Below, piece after piece: positions 21,666-32,196 of a stretch of DNA of 64,000 bases. The notes under the pieces are model-generated. The model ran no database searches, was not told the origin of the DNA, and saw nothing but the letters and a program-made list of their open reading frames with translations. Source of the stretch: Ostrinia nubilalis (lineage: Eukaryota > Arthropoda > Insecta > Lepidoptera > Crambidae). The DNA is taken from NCBI RefSeq assembly GCF_963855985.1, contig NC_087110.1:4207001-4271000 (forward strand). The letters run 5' to 3'. The position numbers and the translations under genes are program-made. Within the stretch, counting starts at the first letter, position 1. Every line of letters begins with the position of its first letter.

Positions 21666-22013
21666 TAATTTTTTAACTTTCGCGTTCCATTTTTGGGCCT
21701 CTTCAAGGGGAGAATAAATAGGACAGGATATAAAAAATGTCTCAAACACAACACTTATTTTATGTAAAGTCGGATTCTTTAGAACTTTCCCTATATGTAA
21801 ACAAATATGGCCAACTGACATTAAAACATTTTTAATCTGTGCCCTAGTGAGGCGACAAAACCTCTCGTTAATCGCGGATTGAAATTATTGTAGTACTTAC
21901 GTACCTATAGAAAGAATGTATAATGCTTTATAAAGCAATGCATTAAACAATGAGGATCATTTCGATTTTTAGCTGTGAATGCAGATTTATAGGGCTAAGA
22001 AATACCTGAATGT

Positions 22014-22837
22014 CTCCAACTTCCTCATTGGCCCTAGAGCAATTCCAAGTATACCATCAATAAAAGCCTAATTAGAGTCATCAAACCTCTCAGTCATTCA
22101 ATTAGAGCCATTAGAACTTCATAACTATGAGTTGTTTTCTATGTGTAAGCTGAGGACACGTGTCTCCAGCTGACACATCTGTATCTTCGTAAATATTTAT
22201 GCTACGATAATGTATTATACCTCAAAAATTACAGTCGAATCCAAATAGTAGGCTTTCCACTTTTCAAGACTTTAGCTCAAATACTGTTAAAACCACGATC
22301 AAAAAACTATGTGCGAGCTGGAGTACCGTGTCTCCAGCTTACACATCTGTATCTTCGTAAATATTTAAGCTACATCAATGTTTTATATCTCATAAATTAA
22401 AGTCGAATAAAAAAACCCGACTTCAATTCTTTCAAAGCTTTATTTCGAACCGTTTTCGAACTACGAACCGATACGTATGTGTAAGCTGGTGACACGTAAC
22501 ACACGGTGGATTATTAAAACCGTATAAGTTAGAGTTGCGTTTTAAAGATCAAATAATTCGTTATAATTAAAGTACACACGAGACATAATTTCAAATCTCT
22601 AGGCCTCTTAGTTTCAGAATTAAAAGCCAAAAACTATTTTCCCGCCAAATAATTCAAATAATATGGGTCCACTGCGACGTTGCCGTTCCGTGCGTCCACT
22701 AGAGCAGTCGAATTTGAACCTAAAAACTAGTACTGTTTGAATCATTTTTATTTGTAGTTTAAATAATTTAATTTCGATTATAAGAATTTTAGACTAGGAG
22801 CCGGCTGATTTCTGTATTGAGTACCTAATAACCTATA
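22014..22837 (+). repeat. 824-bp block, copy A
   Basis: Repeated directly at 24555-25378 at a fixed offset of 2541 bp, and in reverse near 28525-29352. Reading both direct copies showed only isolated differences, for example ATACCATC versus ATACAATC and GTACCTAATA versus GTACTTAATA. It contains the 168-bp tandem repeat. Confidence 0.92.
22141..22504. repeat. 168-bp tandem repeat with 38-bp dyads
   Basis: Three dyad motifs start at 22141, 22309 and 22477, exactly 168 bp apart. Each dyad is built on ATGTGTAAGCTGGAGACAC followed by its reverse complement; the third is only half preserved. The stretch after each dyad (CTGTATCTTCGTAAATATTTA) is almost unchanged between units 1 and 2, while the rest has diverged. 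The same array is present in the direct copy (from about 24682) and inverted on the right arm. Confidence 0.85.
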
Positions 22838-22910
22838 AAATATTTTGATAATAAGTTTTTATTTTGATCACAATGTTTTATTTAATCGAGGCAAAAACAT
22901 TGCATCTATA

Positions 22911-23048
22911 CTAATATTATAAATGTGAAAGTAACTTTGTCTTGCTTTCACGCCTAAACCACTGAACCGATTTTGATGAAATTTGGCATAGAGATGGTTG
23001 AGTCCCGGGAAAGGACGTAGGATAGATTTTATTCCAGTTTTTGAAATA
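22911..23048 (+). mobile_element. Helitron 5' part, truncated
   Basis: TCTATACTAATATTATAAATG through CCACTGAACCGATTTTG and CCCGGGAAAGGAC to GTTTTTGAAA, after which the usual 3' hairpin and CTAG are missing. A mirror copy lies on the right arm at 28320-28460. Confidence 0.8.
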
Positions 23049-23779
23049 TGATAAAGATTTTCATCATTATCATATCATCTGAAAATTATAAACAACTTGA
23101 AAAAATCGAGTATTCGGGTAGCCCTAGTGATACTCTACCTCTGGGCTTCGGCTTGACAGTACTTTTTGGGAAACCTTGTACAGGTGAACAATGGTGGCGC
23201 CCCCTATCAATGTGTTTGGTGGGACAGTTCAGTTTAGTGGGTCTTTTATAGCTGAGATCTTTTAAACCGAAAAAAAAAACTGTATTCAGACATGGCAAAA
23301 CCAGGTTATTCTTGGAAATATAATAGCTAGAATGAAATACTAAAATAACAATCAAAAACGTTTTTATTCAGCTTGATTATTATCACAGATCAATTAACAT
23401 TTTTAATAATTAAGGTAGATACACTTTACTAGAAATCCGATGATCTACGTTCTTGTCGGGTATCACTAATGAAATAAAATTCCTACTTCATAAAACTAAT
23501 TAATCAGGTAAATTATTTATCACAGATCGATCAACTTTTAATAACCTAGGTAGGGCAAGGTAAGGGTATGATGTTGGTATACACGTTTGTCAAGCTCATA
23601 AGAGCTGCTGAACTGAGCCGCTGAACATCATACAACTAATAGAAAGGGACGGAGAAATATGCATTGTAACATTGTACCCCGTGTAACATTGTGCCCCACC
23701 TTACCCTATACTTTACTGTGTAGTAGAATACTGGTGATCCACGGTCGGGTCGGGGAGGTTTCCGGCTTTTTTTTTTTTT

Positions 23780-23946
23780 TGAAGGGACGCGCGCTGGTAG
23801 CTGGAGGAGCTTTTCCAGCTTCACCGGGCAGAGTGGCGAGTACAGAAGGTACTCTAGCCGTTTGGCGATCGTCGGTGCGCGTGCCGACGAGGCCGAGTGT
23901 GGGCTTCGCGAAGCAAAAGCGAAGACGTTCGCGATCGGGCCGTAGA
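23780..23946 (+). repeat. GC-rich block inside the palindrome arm
   Basis: Follows a run of T residues and is much richer in G and C than its surroundings. One frame reads KGRALVAGGAFPASPGRV and then a basic stretch, open for ~80 codons in both arms. No domain was recognised and no splice sites or start context support expression. Present in reverse at about 27300-27460. Confidence 0.5.
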
Positions 23947-23947
23947 T

Positions 23948-24095
23948 TCCGGCTACTGGGACCGCAATTAACTGGGACAGTGGTCCCAGTCGCTGAATCG
24001 ATAAAAATTAAATATTTTTCTTCCAGCGACTAGGTTCACTCATAGATAACTTAAAAAAATATATTATTCAAGCCAAAATCGGTATCGTACTAAAA
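23948..24095 (+). mobile_element. end of the CTGGGACC element family
   Basis: Contains TTCCGGCTACTGGGACCGC, the inner palindrome CTGGGACAGTGGTCCCAG and then CATAGATAACTTA, collinear with the left end of the element at 44368-45085. The matching inverse end is on the right arm (about 27180-27297). Confidence 0.7.
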
Positions 24096-24554
24096 GGACA
24101 ATGACCAAAAGTGGTCCAAATGTCCACCACTAATGAGACCTATATTGGCTTATGGTCCATTAAATAGAGATTAAGTTTCAGTATGGGACGAAAAATAAAT
24201 AAACTGTCAGTAAAAAGTTATGACTGTATACTATGAGAAATTGTAGTAGTTTACGCGCTAATCTCAGGAACTACGGGTCCGATTTGAAAAATTCTTTTTG
24301 TTATGGATAGCCCATTTATCAAGGATGGTTTTAGGTTATATAACATCACCCTACAACCAATAGGGGCGGAGCAGCGACCACCCGACCATAATTCCAATAT
24401 TGTTGTCTTTCTTCTGAGTTTTTTTTTCTTTTAGCGAGAATCTAACACGGCACACTAAGCGACATGACATAATATGCATAGATTAATCCGAAATGTGCGA
24501 TGGATAGAATGATATCAAGAACATTAATTTTCAGATGAAAAGGTAAAAACATGA

Positions 24555-25378
24555 CTCCAACTTCCTCATTGGCCCTAGAGCAATTCCAAGTATACAATCA
24601 ATAAAAGCCTAATTAGAGTCATCAAACCTCTCAGTCATTCAATTAGAGCCATTAGAACTTCATAACTATGAGTTGTTTTCTATGTGTAAGCTGAGGACAC
24701 GTGTCTCCAGCTGACACATCTGTATCTTCGTAAATATTTATGCTACGATAATGTATTATACCTCAAAAATTACAGTCGAATCCAAATAGTAGGCTTTCCA
24801 CTTTTCAAGACTTTAGCTCAAATACTGTTAAAACCACGATCAAAAAACTATGTGCGAGCTGGAGTACCGTGTCTCCAGCTTACACATCTGTATCTTCGTA
24901 AATATTTAAGCTACATCAATGTTTTATATCTCATAAATTAAAGTCGAATAAAAAAACCCGACTTCAATTCTTTCAAAGCTTTATTTCGAACCGTTTTCGA
25001 ACTACGAACCGATACGTATGTGTAAGCTGGTGACACGTAACACACGGTGGATTATTAAAACCGTATAAGTTAGAGTTGCGTTTTAAAGATCAAATAATTC
25101 GTTATAATTAAAGTACACACGAGACATAATTTCAAATCTCTAGGCCTCTTAGTTTCAGAATTAAAAGCCAAAAACTATTTTCCCGCCAAATAATTCAAAT
25201 AATATGGGTCCACTGCGACGTTGCCGTTCCGTGCGTCCACTAGAGCAGTCGAATTTGAACCTAAAAACTAGTACTGTTTGAATCATTTTTATTTGTAGTT
25301 TAAATAATTTAATTTCGATTATAAGAATTTTAGACTAGGAGCCGGCTGATTTCTGTATTGAGTACTTAATAACCTATA
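24555..25378 (+). repeat. 824-bp block, copy B (in the palindrome spacer)
   Basis: Begins at the very base where the left arm ends, so left arm plus copy B form a 2541-bp-period tandem duplication with a partial second unit. The end (AATAACCTATA) coincides with the end of copy A's shared block. Confidence 0.92.
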
Positions 25379-25564
25379 TTTTATTTATAAGAAAAAGCTA
25401 GGTAAAACAAAATTATATTTTAATATACAAGTATAATAACGAACTTGTTTCCAAAGACTTAAATATTTGTGGCGTTTCTAAACGCAACCACTTTAATTTT
25501 TATTTAAATACCGTGAAGTCCCACGATTCTGCCACGTCAAGTGGCAAAAATGGGCAACAACTAT

Positions 25565-25927
25565 ACAGGGTGGAAACGTTAAGTGATCTCACTCGATTAT
25601 TTCTTAACTATACAAGATATTAAAAAACTGGTTGATTATTAATAATTTAAAATAAGAATACAATTTACGAGTTTATTTTAAGTATTTATTATTAAATTAA
25701 AAAAATTACACTTCTAATATTGTGTGTCTGGCATACATTTAGTATGGAAGCTGGAAACATTGAAGTTTCGGATAGATCCAGTTTATTCTGTAACCTATTA
25801 TTAATACCGTTTGATAGAGCTCATGAAGCACTTTCAGGATCAATAACTAGTTTATTGATATCTTGTATAGTTTAGAAATAATCGAGTGAGATCACTTATC
25901 GTCTTATACTTATATTTTCCAACCTGT
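25565..25927. mobile_element. MITE, ACAGGGTGG family
   Basis: Left end ACAGGGTGGAAACGTTAAG and right end, reverse-complemented, ACAGGTTGGAAAATATAAG. Both continue with GTGATCTCACTCGATTATTT and a TATACAAGATAT segment. A TA next to the end fits a mariner-type target site (inference). A partial relative is at 49963-50170. Confidence 0.75.
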
Positions 25928-26445
25928 ATTTTGCTCTATGGTTACAAACAGATTTTGCATGACATTGACAGATATGTCAAAATCCACCAATCACGCAGCA
26001 TTTGGACCTCGCGTCTACGTATTGCCATCTAGCGGATTTTCCAATCGCGAAAGCCCTCATTGAATTCTTCTTCTATTGTTGAAAAAAAAAAAATTAACAA
26101 CATTAACATCACAAATCACAATCACTACTAAGACATCACAAAATAGACGAAACACAGCATTTGCACAGAATTGGCCGTAAGGATCTATATCCATAGCCGT
26201 AAAACTTGTATTAAAAAAAAAGATGACAGTTGACTGCAATAATGAGAAACAGTCAGTGTTGCCAGAAGGTTACTTTTGTAACCTTTTAGCTGATTTTTGA
26301 ACTGCTTTGGTTTACTTTTAGGTTACACTAATGAAAAGGTTACTTTTAGGTGATTTAGTTAGTAAAATATGATTTATCTGTGGTAATTAAATAGATTAAT
26401 TAGATTTACGAATCTCTGATGGATGAGTGATACCCGACCCGAGGT

Positions 26446-26530
26446 TTCCGCCAACTGGGACCGCAATCAACTAGGACCGCGGTCCCAATCGCCAGATCAG
26501 TAAAAATTAAATACTTTTCTGGGACCATTC
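26446..26530 (+). mobile_element. CTGGGACC-family end fragment
   Basis: GGTTTCCGCCAACTGGGACC, then AGGACCGCGGTCCCAATCG and ACCATTCCATAAGGGAC follow the order of the family end, more diverged than the palindrome copies. Confidence 0.6.
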
Positions 26531-26683
26531 CATAAGGGACAATGACCAAAAATGTATGGAGTGTGGTCCAAATGTCAACCACCACCTATGTAGTGTAGTA
26601 AAATAGTCTACTAAATACTGATTCATTATAACCAAACCGCAATCAAAAATATGCTGTCAGTAAAAAGTTATGACTGAATGAAA

Positions 26684-29362
26684 AGTCATGTTTTTACCTT
26701 TTCATCTGAAAATTAATGTTCTTGATATCATTCTATCCATCGCACATTTCGGATTAATCTATGCATATTATGTCATGTCGCTTAGTGTGCCGTGTTAGAT
26801 TCTCGCTAAAAGAAAAAAAAAAACTCAGAAGAAAGACAACAATATTGGAATTATGGTCGGGTGGTCGCTGCTCCGCCCCTATTGGTTGTAGGGTGATGTT
26901 ATATAACCTAAAACCATCCTTGATAAATGGGCTATCCATAACAAAAAGAATTTTTCAAATCGGACCCGTAGTTCCTGAGATTAGCGCGTAAACTACTACA
27001 ATTTCTCATAGTATACAGTCATAACTTTTTACTGACAGTTTATTTATTTTTCGTCCCATACTGAAACTTAATCTCTATTTAATGGACCATAAGCCAATAT
27101 AGGTCTCATTAGTGGTGGACATTTGGACCACTTTTGGTCATTGTCCTTTTAGTACGATACCGATTTTGGCTTGAATAATATTTTTTTTTAAGTTATCTAT
27201 GAGTGAACCTAGTCGCTGGAAGAAAAATATTTAATTTTTATCGATTCAGCGACTGGGACCACTGTCCCAGTTAATTGCGGTCCCAGTAGCCGGAATCTAC
27301 GGCCCGATCGCGAACGTCTTCGCTTTCGCTTCGCGAAGCCCACACTCGGCCTCGTCGGCACGCGCACCGACGATCGCCAAACGGCTAGAGTACCTTCTGT
27401 ACTCGCCACTCTGCCCGGTGAAGCTGGAAAAGCTCCTCCAGCTACCAGCACGCGTCCCTTCAAAAAAAAAAAAGCCGGAAACCTCCCCGACCCGACCGTG
27501 GATCACCAGTATTCTACTACACAGTAAAGTATAGGGTAAGGTGGGGCACAATGTTACACGGGGTACAATGTTACAATGCATATTTCTCCGTCCCTTTCTA
27601 TTAGTTGTATGATGTTCAGCGGCTCAGTTCAGCAGCTCTTATGAGCTTGACAAACGTGTATACCAACATCATACCCTTACCTTGCCCTACCTAGGTTATT
27701 AAAAGTTGATCGATCTGTGATAAATAATTTACCTGATTAATTAGTTTTATGAAGTAGGAATTTTATTTCATTAGTGATACCCGACAAGAACGTAGATCAT
27801 CGGATTTCTAGTAAAGTGTATCTACCTTAATTATTAAAAATGTTAATTGATCTGTGATAATAATCAAGCTGAATAAAAACGTTTTTGATTGTTATTTTAG
27901 TATTTCATTCTAGCTATTATATTTCCAAGAATAACCTGGTTTTGCCATGTCTGAATACAGTTTTTTTTTCGGTTTCGGTAAAACCGGTTTTGTGACCCCC
28001 TAAATCCCACCCTTACGTTCATATAAAAAGAATGTGCGTAATCTATACGTACATAAGGCACCTAAAATAATAGAGAGGAAAGAATTGATTGTATTAAACA
28101 ATGAACCGTCTCAGCTATAAAAGACCCACTAAACTGAACTGTCCCACCAAACACATTGATAGGGGGCGCCACCATTGTTCACCTGTACAAGGTTTCCCAA
28201 AAAGTACTGTCAAGCTGAAGCCCAGAGGTAGAGTATCACTAGGGCTACCCGAATACTCGATTTTTTCAAGTTGTTTATAATTTTCAGATGATATGATAAT
28301 GATGAAAATCTTTATCATATTTCAAAAACTGGAATAAAATCTATCCTACGTCCTTTCCCGGGACTCAACCATCTCTATGCCAAATTTCATCAAAATCGGT
28401 TCAGTGGTTTAGGCGTGAAAGCAAGACAAAGTTACTTTCACATTTATAATATTAGTATAGATGCAATGTTTTTGCCTCGATTAAATAAAACATTGTGATC
28501 AAAATAAAAACTTATTATCAAAATATTTTATAGGTTATTAGGTACTCAATACAGAAATCAGCCGGCTCCTAGTCTAAAATTCTTATAATCGAAATTAAAT
28601 TATTTAAACTACAAATAAAAATGATTCAAACAGTACTAGTTTTTAGGTTCAAATTCGACTGCTCTAGTGGACGCACGGAACGGCAACGTCGCAGTGGACC
28701 CATATTATTTGAATTATTTGGCGGGAAAATAGTTTTTGGCTTTTAATTCTGAAACTAAGAGGCCTAGAGATTTGAAATTATGTCTCGTGTGTACTTTAAT
28801 TATAACGAATTATTTGATCTTTAAAACGCAACTCTAACTTATACGGTTTTAATAATCCACCGTGTGTTACGTGTCACCAGCTTACACATACGTATCGGTT
28901 CGTAGTTCGAAAACGGTTCGAAATAAAGCTTTGAAAGAATTGAAGTCGGGTTTTTTTATTCGACTTTAATTTATGAGATATAAAACATTGATGTAGCTTA
29001 AATATTTACGAAGATACAGATGTGTAAGCTGGAGACACGGTACTCCAGCTCGCACATAGTTTTTTGATCGTGGTTTTAACAGTATTTGAGCTAAAGTCTT
29101 GAAAAGTGGAAAGCCTACTATTTGGATTCGACTGTAATTTTTGAGGTATAATACATTATCGTAGCATAAATATTTACGAAGATACAGATGTGTCAGCTGG
29201 AGACACGTGTCCTCAGCTTACACATAGAAAACAACTCATAGTTATGAAGTTCTAATGGCTCTAATTGAATGACTGAGAGGTTTGATGACTCTAATTAGGC
29301 TTTTATTGATGGTATACTTGGAATTGCTCTAGGGCCAATGAGGAAGTTGGAGACATTCAGGT
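26684..29362 (-). repeat. right arm of the giant palindrome (2679 bp)
   Basis: Reverse complement of 22004-24556, from AGTCATGTTTTTACC (inner) to AGACATTCAGGT (outer). It carries a segment of about 126 bp at roughly 27975-28108, including ACCGGTTTTGTGACCCCC, that has no counterpart on the left. Confidence 0.93.
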
Positions 29363-30238
29363 CTAAGAAATCCTTAATACACAGTCCAAAAATTTTTGTT
29401 CTACGACTCTTATTGTATTGCATTATTCTTATTGCATTGAATCCTATGAAAATGTGGTTTTTGGACATAGCGATACTTAATTTTCACAATTTTTATTTTT
29501 AAAAATTACTGGTCGATAGGTTACTTTATTTTGATGAATAAATGTTATTAAAAGTTTTTTTCTAAAACTGATAGTTTAGCTGGAAAAAAATATTTTCCAT
29601 CCCAATAGTACGCCGGCTGCGCTCGATTCGGATATAGTGACGTCACGCGGCCCTGCGTACGTTGACTTTAGCGGCAAAAACGGCCTATGTTTATTACTTA
29701 ATATCTTCGTAAGTAATGGTCCGATTTGGATAATTCAAAAAGATATATCTTTCTTATGTCTTAAAGATTAACGTAGATACTAGTTTTATTGAATTTTCTA
29801 CAACAGTACTGATCCTCATTAGTAGTACATTCAATGAAGAAAGAATACATTGTTGATTAAGACCCTATTTAAATGCAATCAGTAATAAAAATGATTGAAT
29901 AATTGAAATAAAATCGATTAAATTTACCGATTATTGTCTATGACTTACAGGTTACAACACTGATGTGTCAGAGACAACATGGAGATAACACATAATTTTA
30001 AACTTCAAGTCAATTTGACAAGTCTCACAAATTTTCATCGTCCACATATTTTGCTAAAATAATTTGTTTAAAGATTGATTCCAAACTTGTATAATCGTGA
30101 GAATAAAGTTGGTTTCATGGGCTTGTGAAATAATGTGTATGATATTATGAAGACGTAAGTGATTATGGTGTAATTGTGTGCAGAAGTGTTTGTTTACATT
30201 TAAGGAAATTTCTAAAGAATTTAGGTATAATACCAAAT
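29363..30238. other. no gene recognised
   Basis: AT-rich. A short GC-rich part (29612-29665) contains TGACGTCA and GGTCCGATTTGG. The latter resembles the inner part of the Helitron at 32726, so a decayed Helitron is likely around 29690-29800. Confidence 0.4.
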
Positions 30239-30405
30239 ACTAGCGGCCGTCCGCGACTTCGTACGCGTGGATCCCGTTTTACCCCCTTTGGGGTTGAATT
30301 ATGCAAAATCCCGCCTTAGTGAGCACCTATGTTCTAAAAGGAACCCCCATGCAAAATGTGAGACTCCTAGCACATGTAGTTTCTGAGATTTTGTGATAAG
30401 TGAGC
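30239..30405 (-). mobile_element. Helitron-like 3' part, antisense
   Basis: ACTAGCGGCCGTCCGCGAC, then CGTTTTACCCCCTTTGGGG and TAGTGAGCACCTATG. Pairs with an inverted partner at 30981-31121. Confidence 0.7.
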
Positions 30406-30980
30406 ATAAATTGATTGTGACCACGGCCATTTACGGCTGTAGAAACTGGTAGCAACCTACACTGAACTTCAAGCTGTAAGTATTTATGTTTCTTTCTGTT
30501 GTTGTCTTCTTTCTGTCAGAACTGTAGTGTTTCTAACCTCCCTACGCATTTTTTGTTGTGTTGTAAATACTTGCGACCCACCACGCCTTCGCGCGGATGA
30601 TACAACCTAATCTATTAATTTAACATCCTACTTTAAAAATCTATTACGTAGTTTAAATTTTAATGATCATTTAGCATACAAGTAAAAAAAAAATAAAAAA
30701 AAATTTAAAAAAATTTAGACTTAGCCCTAACTCCGTCCCTGCCCCTCCTACATCTAGCCCCCATTCAGCGCAACTTATTGAAAGCGGCCCCACATCTAAT
30801 AGGTTTCTGATGGTAATGAGCGGTCATTTAAGATCTGGGATCCTCTCAATGGTCGTCTATGAAAGAAGGCGCTTTGGAGCTGGTGATTTGAAAGCCATGT
30901 GTGGTTTGAATCATGACAATGATTTTTGGGTTACAGACTTTTGATTTTAGAAATAATAACATGCATTATCTATTTAAATA

Positions 30981-31121
30981 ACTCACTCACTCACTCATCA
31001 CGAAATCTCAGTAACTACAAGTGCTAGGAGTCTCAAATTTTGCATGGGAGTTCCTTTTAGAACGTAGGTGCTCACTAAGACGGGATTTTGCAAAATTCAA
31101 CCCCTAAGGGGGTAAAACGGA
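30981..31121 (+). mobile_element. Helitron-like part, sense
   Basis: CTCACTCACTCATCACG, then GTGCTAGGAGTCTCAAATTT, GTGCTCACTAAGACGGG and CCCCTAAGGGGGTAAAACGG. It stops short of the terminal CTAG. Confidence 0.7.
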
Positions 31122-32141
31122 GTCTGGTAAATTGGTAAATCTATGTACTGTGCCTAAGCAGATGAGGCGAAGAAAATCGGCAAGACCTGGAGCGAGATCA
31201 AGCGTGAAGCTCAAGACCGAACGCGATGGCAGACTGTTGTGGACGCCCCCTGCTCCATCTAGGGGACATAGGACCTTAAGTCAACTGTGCCTAAAAATAA
31301 ATAAATACGAGTAAACTACGACCTTATAAAGTACAATACAATAGCTTTGTTTTTCCACCCTTTTGAGTTATAAGGCTAGTGGGCACATCCAATTACGTTT
31401 ATCTGAACCGTTAATCTAACGGTTCAGTTATTTGTAACTGTAACTGAAGTGAACCGTGGTTTGGCTTTGTTTCTACGCGATTAGGGTTTCCCATTATAGG
31501 GTTAAATATTATTTTGTTATAGATTTGTATGCGAATGTAGGTTAAACGAACTTTATGCTTAATGTCCCAAAATTCAACGATACGACGACTACCTTAGGAA
31601 AAATAAGAAAAATAAATAAGATCGATTTTTAGAGCACGGTGTATAATTTTAATTGTGCTAAAGCAGTGTTTGAGTTTTAACCATTAATTATGCTATTCTA
31701 CTAATCACACTCACACTACAACAAACAGTTCGACCATCAAAATCAGTCTAGTAATTTAGGAGTTACAGAAATTATACGAACGAAGTCTAATTTCAACTTA
31801 CCCCCATGATTTTTTCTTTTACTCATATTCGCGTCTCGTCTGAAACTCTTAATAACTTATCAAATCAATTTGATTTAGTTGTAACAAAAACGAACAGTCT
31901 GTTTGTATTATTTGATTTTGTCGGTGACCCTAAATAGATCTATCGAGTATTAATATCATAGACAATTTCTTATTTCATAAATTGGTGTCCCTTCAAATAG
32001 CAACAGCGTGGAATGAGACGCGCTAAAAGAGGAAAAAATTACGACAAAACGTCAAGAAAACTGACAATTCTGACAACATGAGTACCAGTGAAAATAAATA
32101 ATAAATTGTAGCGATGCTTCTTAAAAGGAATCTCTTACGAA

Positions 32142-32196
32142 ATGATCAAACGGTTGCTTGTTTTAACTATGGTTTGTGACATAGTAAGCTCGGCCT
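32142..32196 (+). CDS. cysteine-rich gene exon 1 (signal peptide)
   Basis: ATG opens MIKRLLVLTMVCDIVSSA, a textbook signal peptide with small residues at the cleavage site, and runs into donor GTAAGT in phase 1. The split base joins exon 2 to give Tyr19. Chosen because the phase fits and no other suitable first exon was found in the preceding kilobase. Confidence 0.7.

Larger units (their letters stand above)
22004..24556 (+). repeat. left arm of a giant palindrome (2553 bp)
   Basis: Every landmark in this arm is found in reverse complement, in reverse order, at 26684-29362. Its outer limit is ACCTGAATGTCTCC and its inner limit AAAAACATGACT. No host exon was recognised. It holds an 824-bp block (22014-22837) that is present three times nearby, a truncated Helitron (22911-23048), a GC-rich block (23780-23946) and one end of the CTGGGACC element family. 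The arms appear nearly identical apart from a ~126-bp segment present only on the right. Confidence 0.93.

Noticed and set aside
21135..21821. Overlapping open frames of 90-127 codons on both strands
   Set aside because: They coincide with a GC-rich LINE/SINE remnant, and none contains a known motif.
22014..25378. An LTR retrotransposon, reading the 824-bp direct repeats as LTRs
   Set aside because: The interior is a patchwork of other transposons with no gag or pol, primer site or polypurine tract, and the block is also present inverted at 29 kb.
26254..29964. One large hAT element bounded by CAGTGTTG ends near 26254 and 29957
   Set aside because: Only eight bases match, no 8-bp duplication was found, and the interval cuts through the palindrome.
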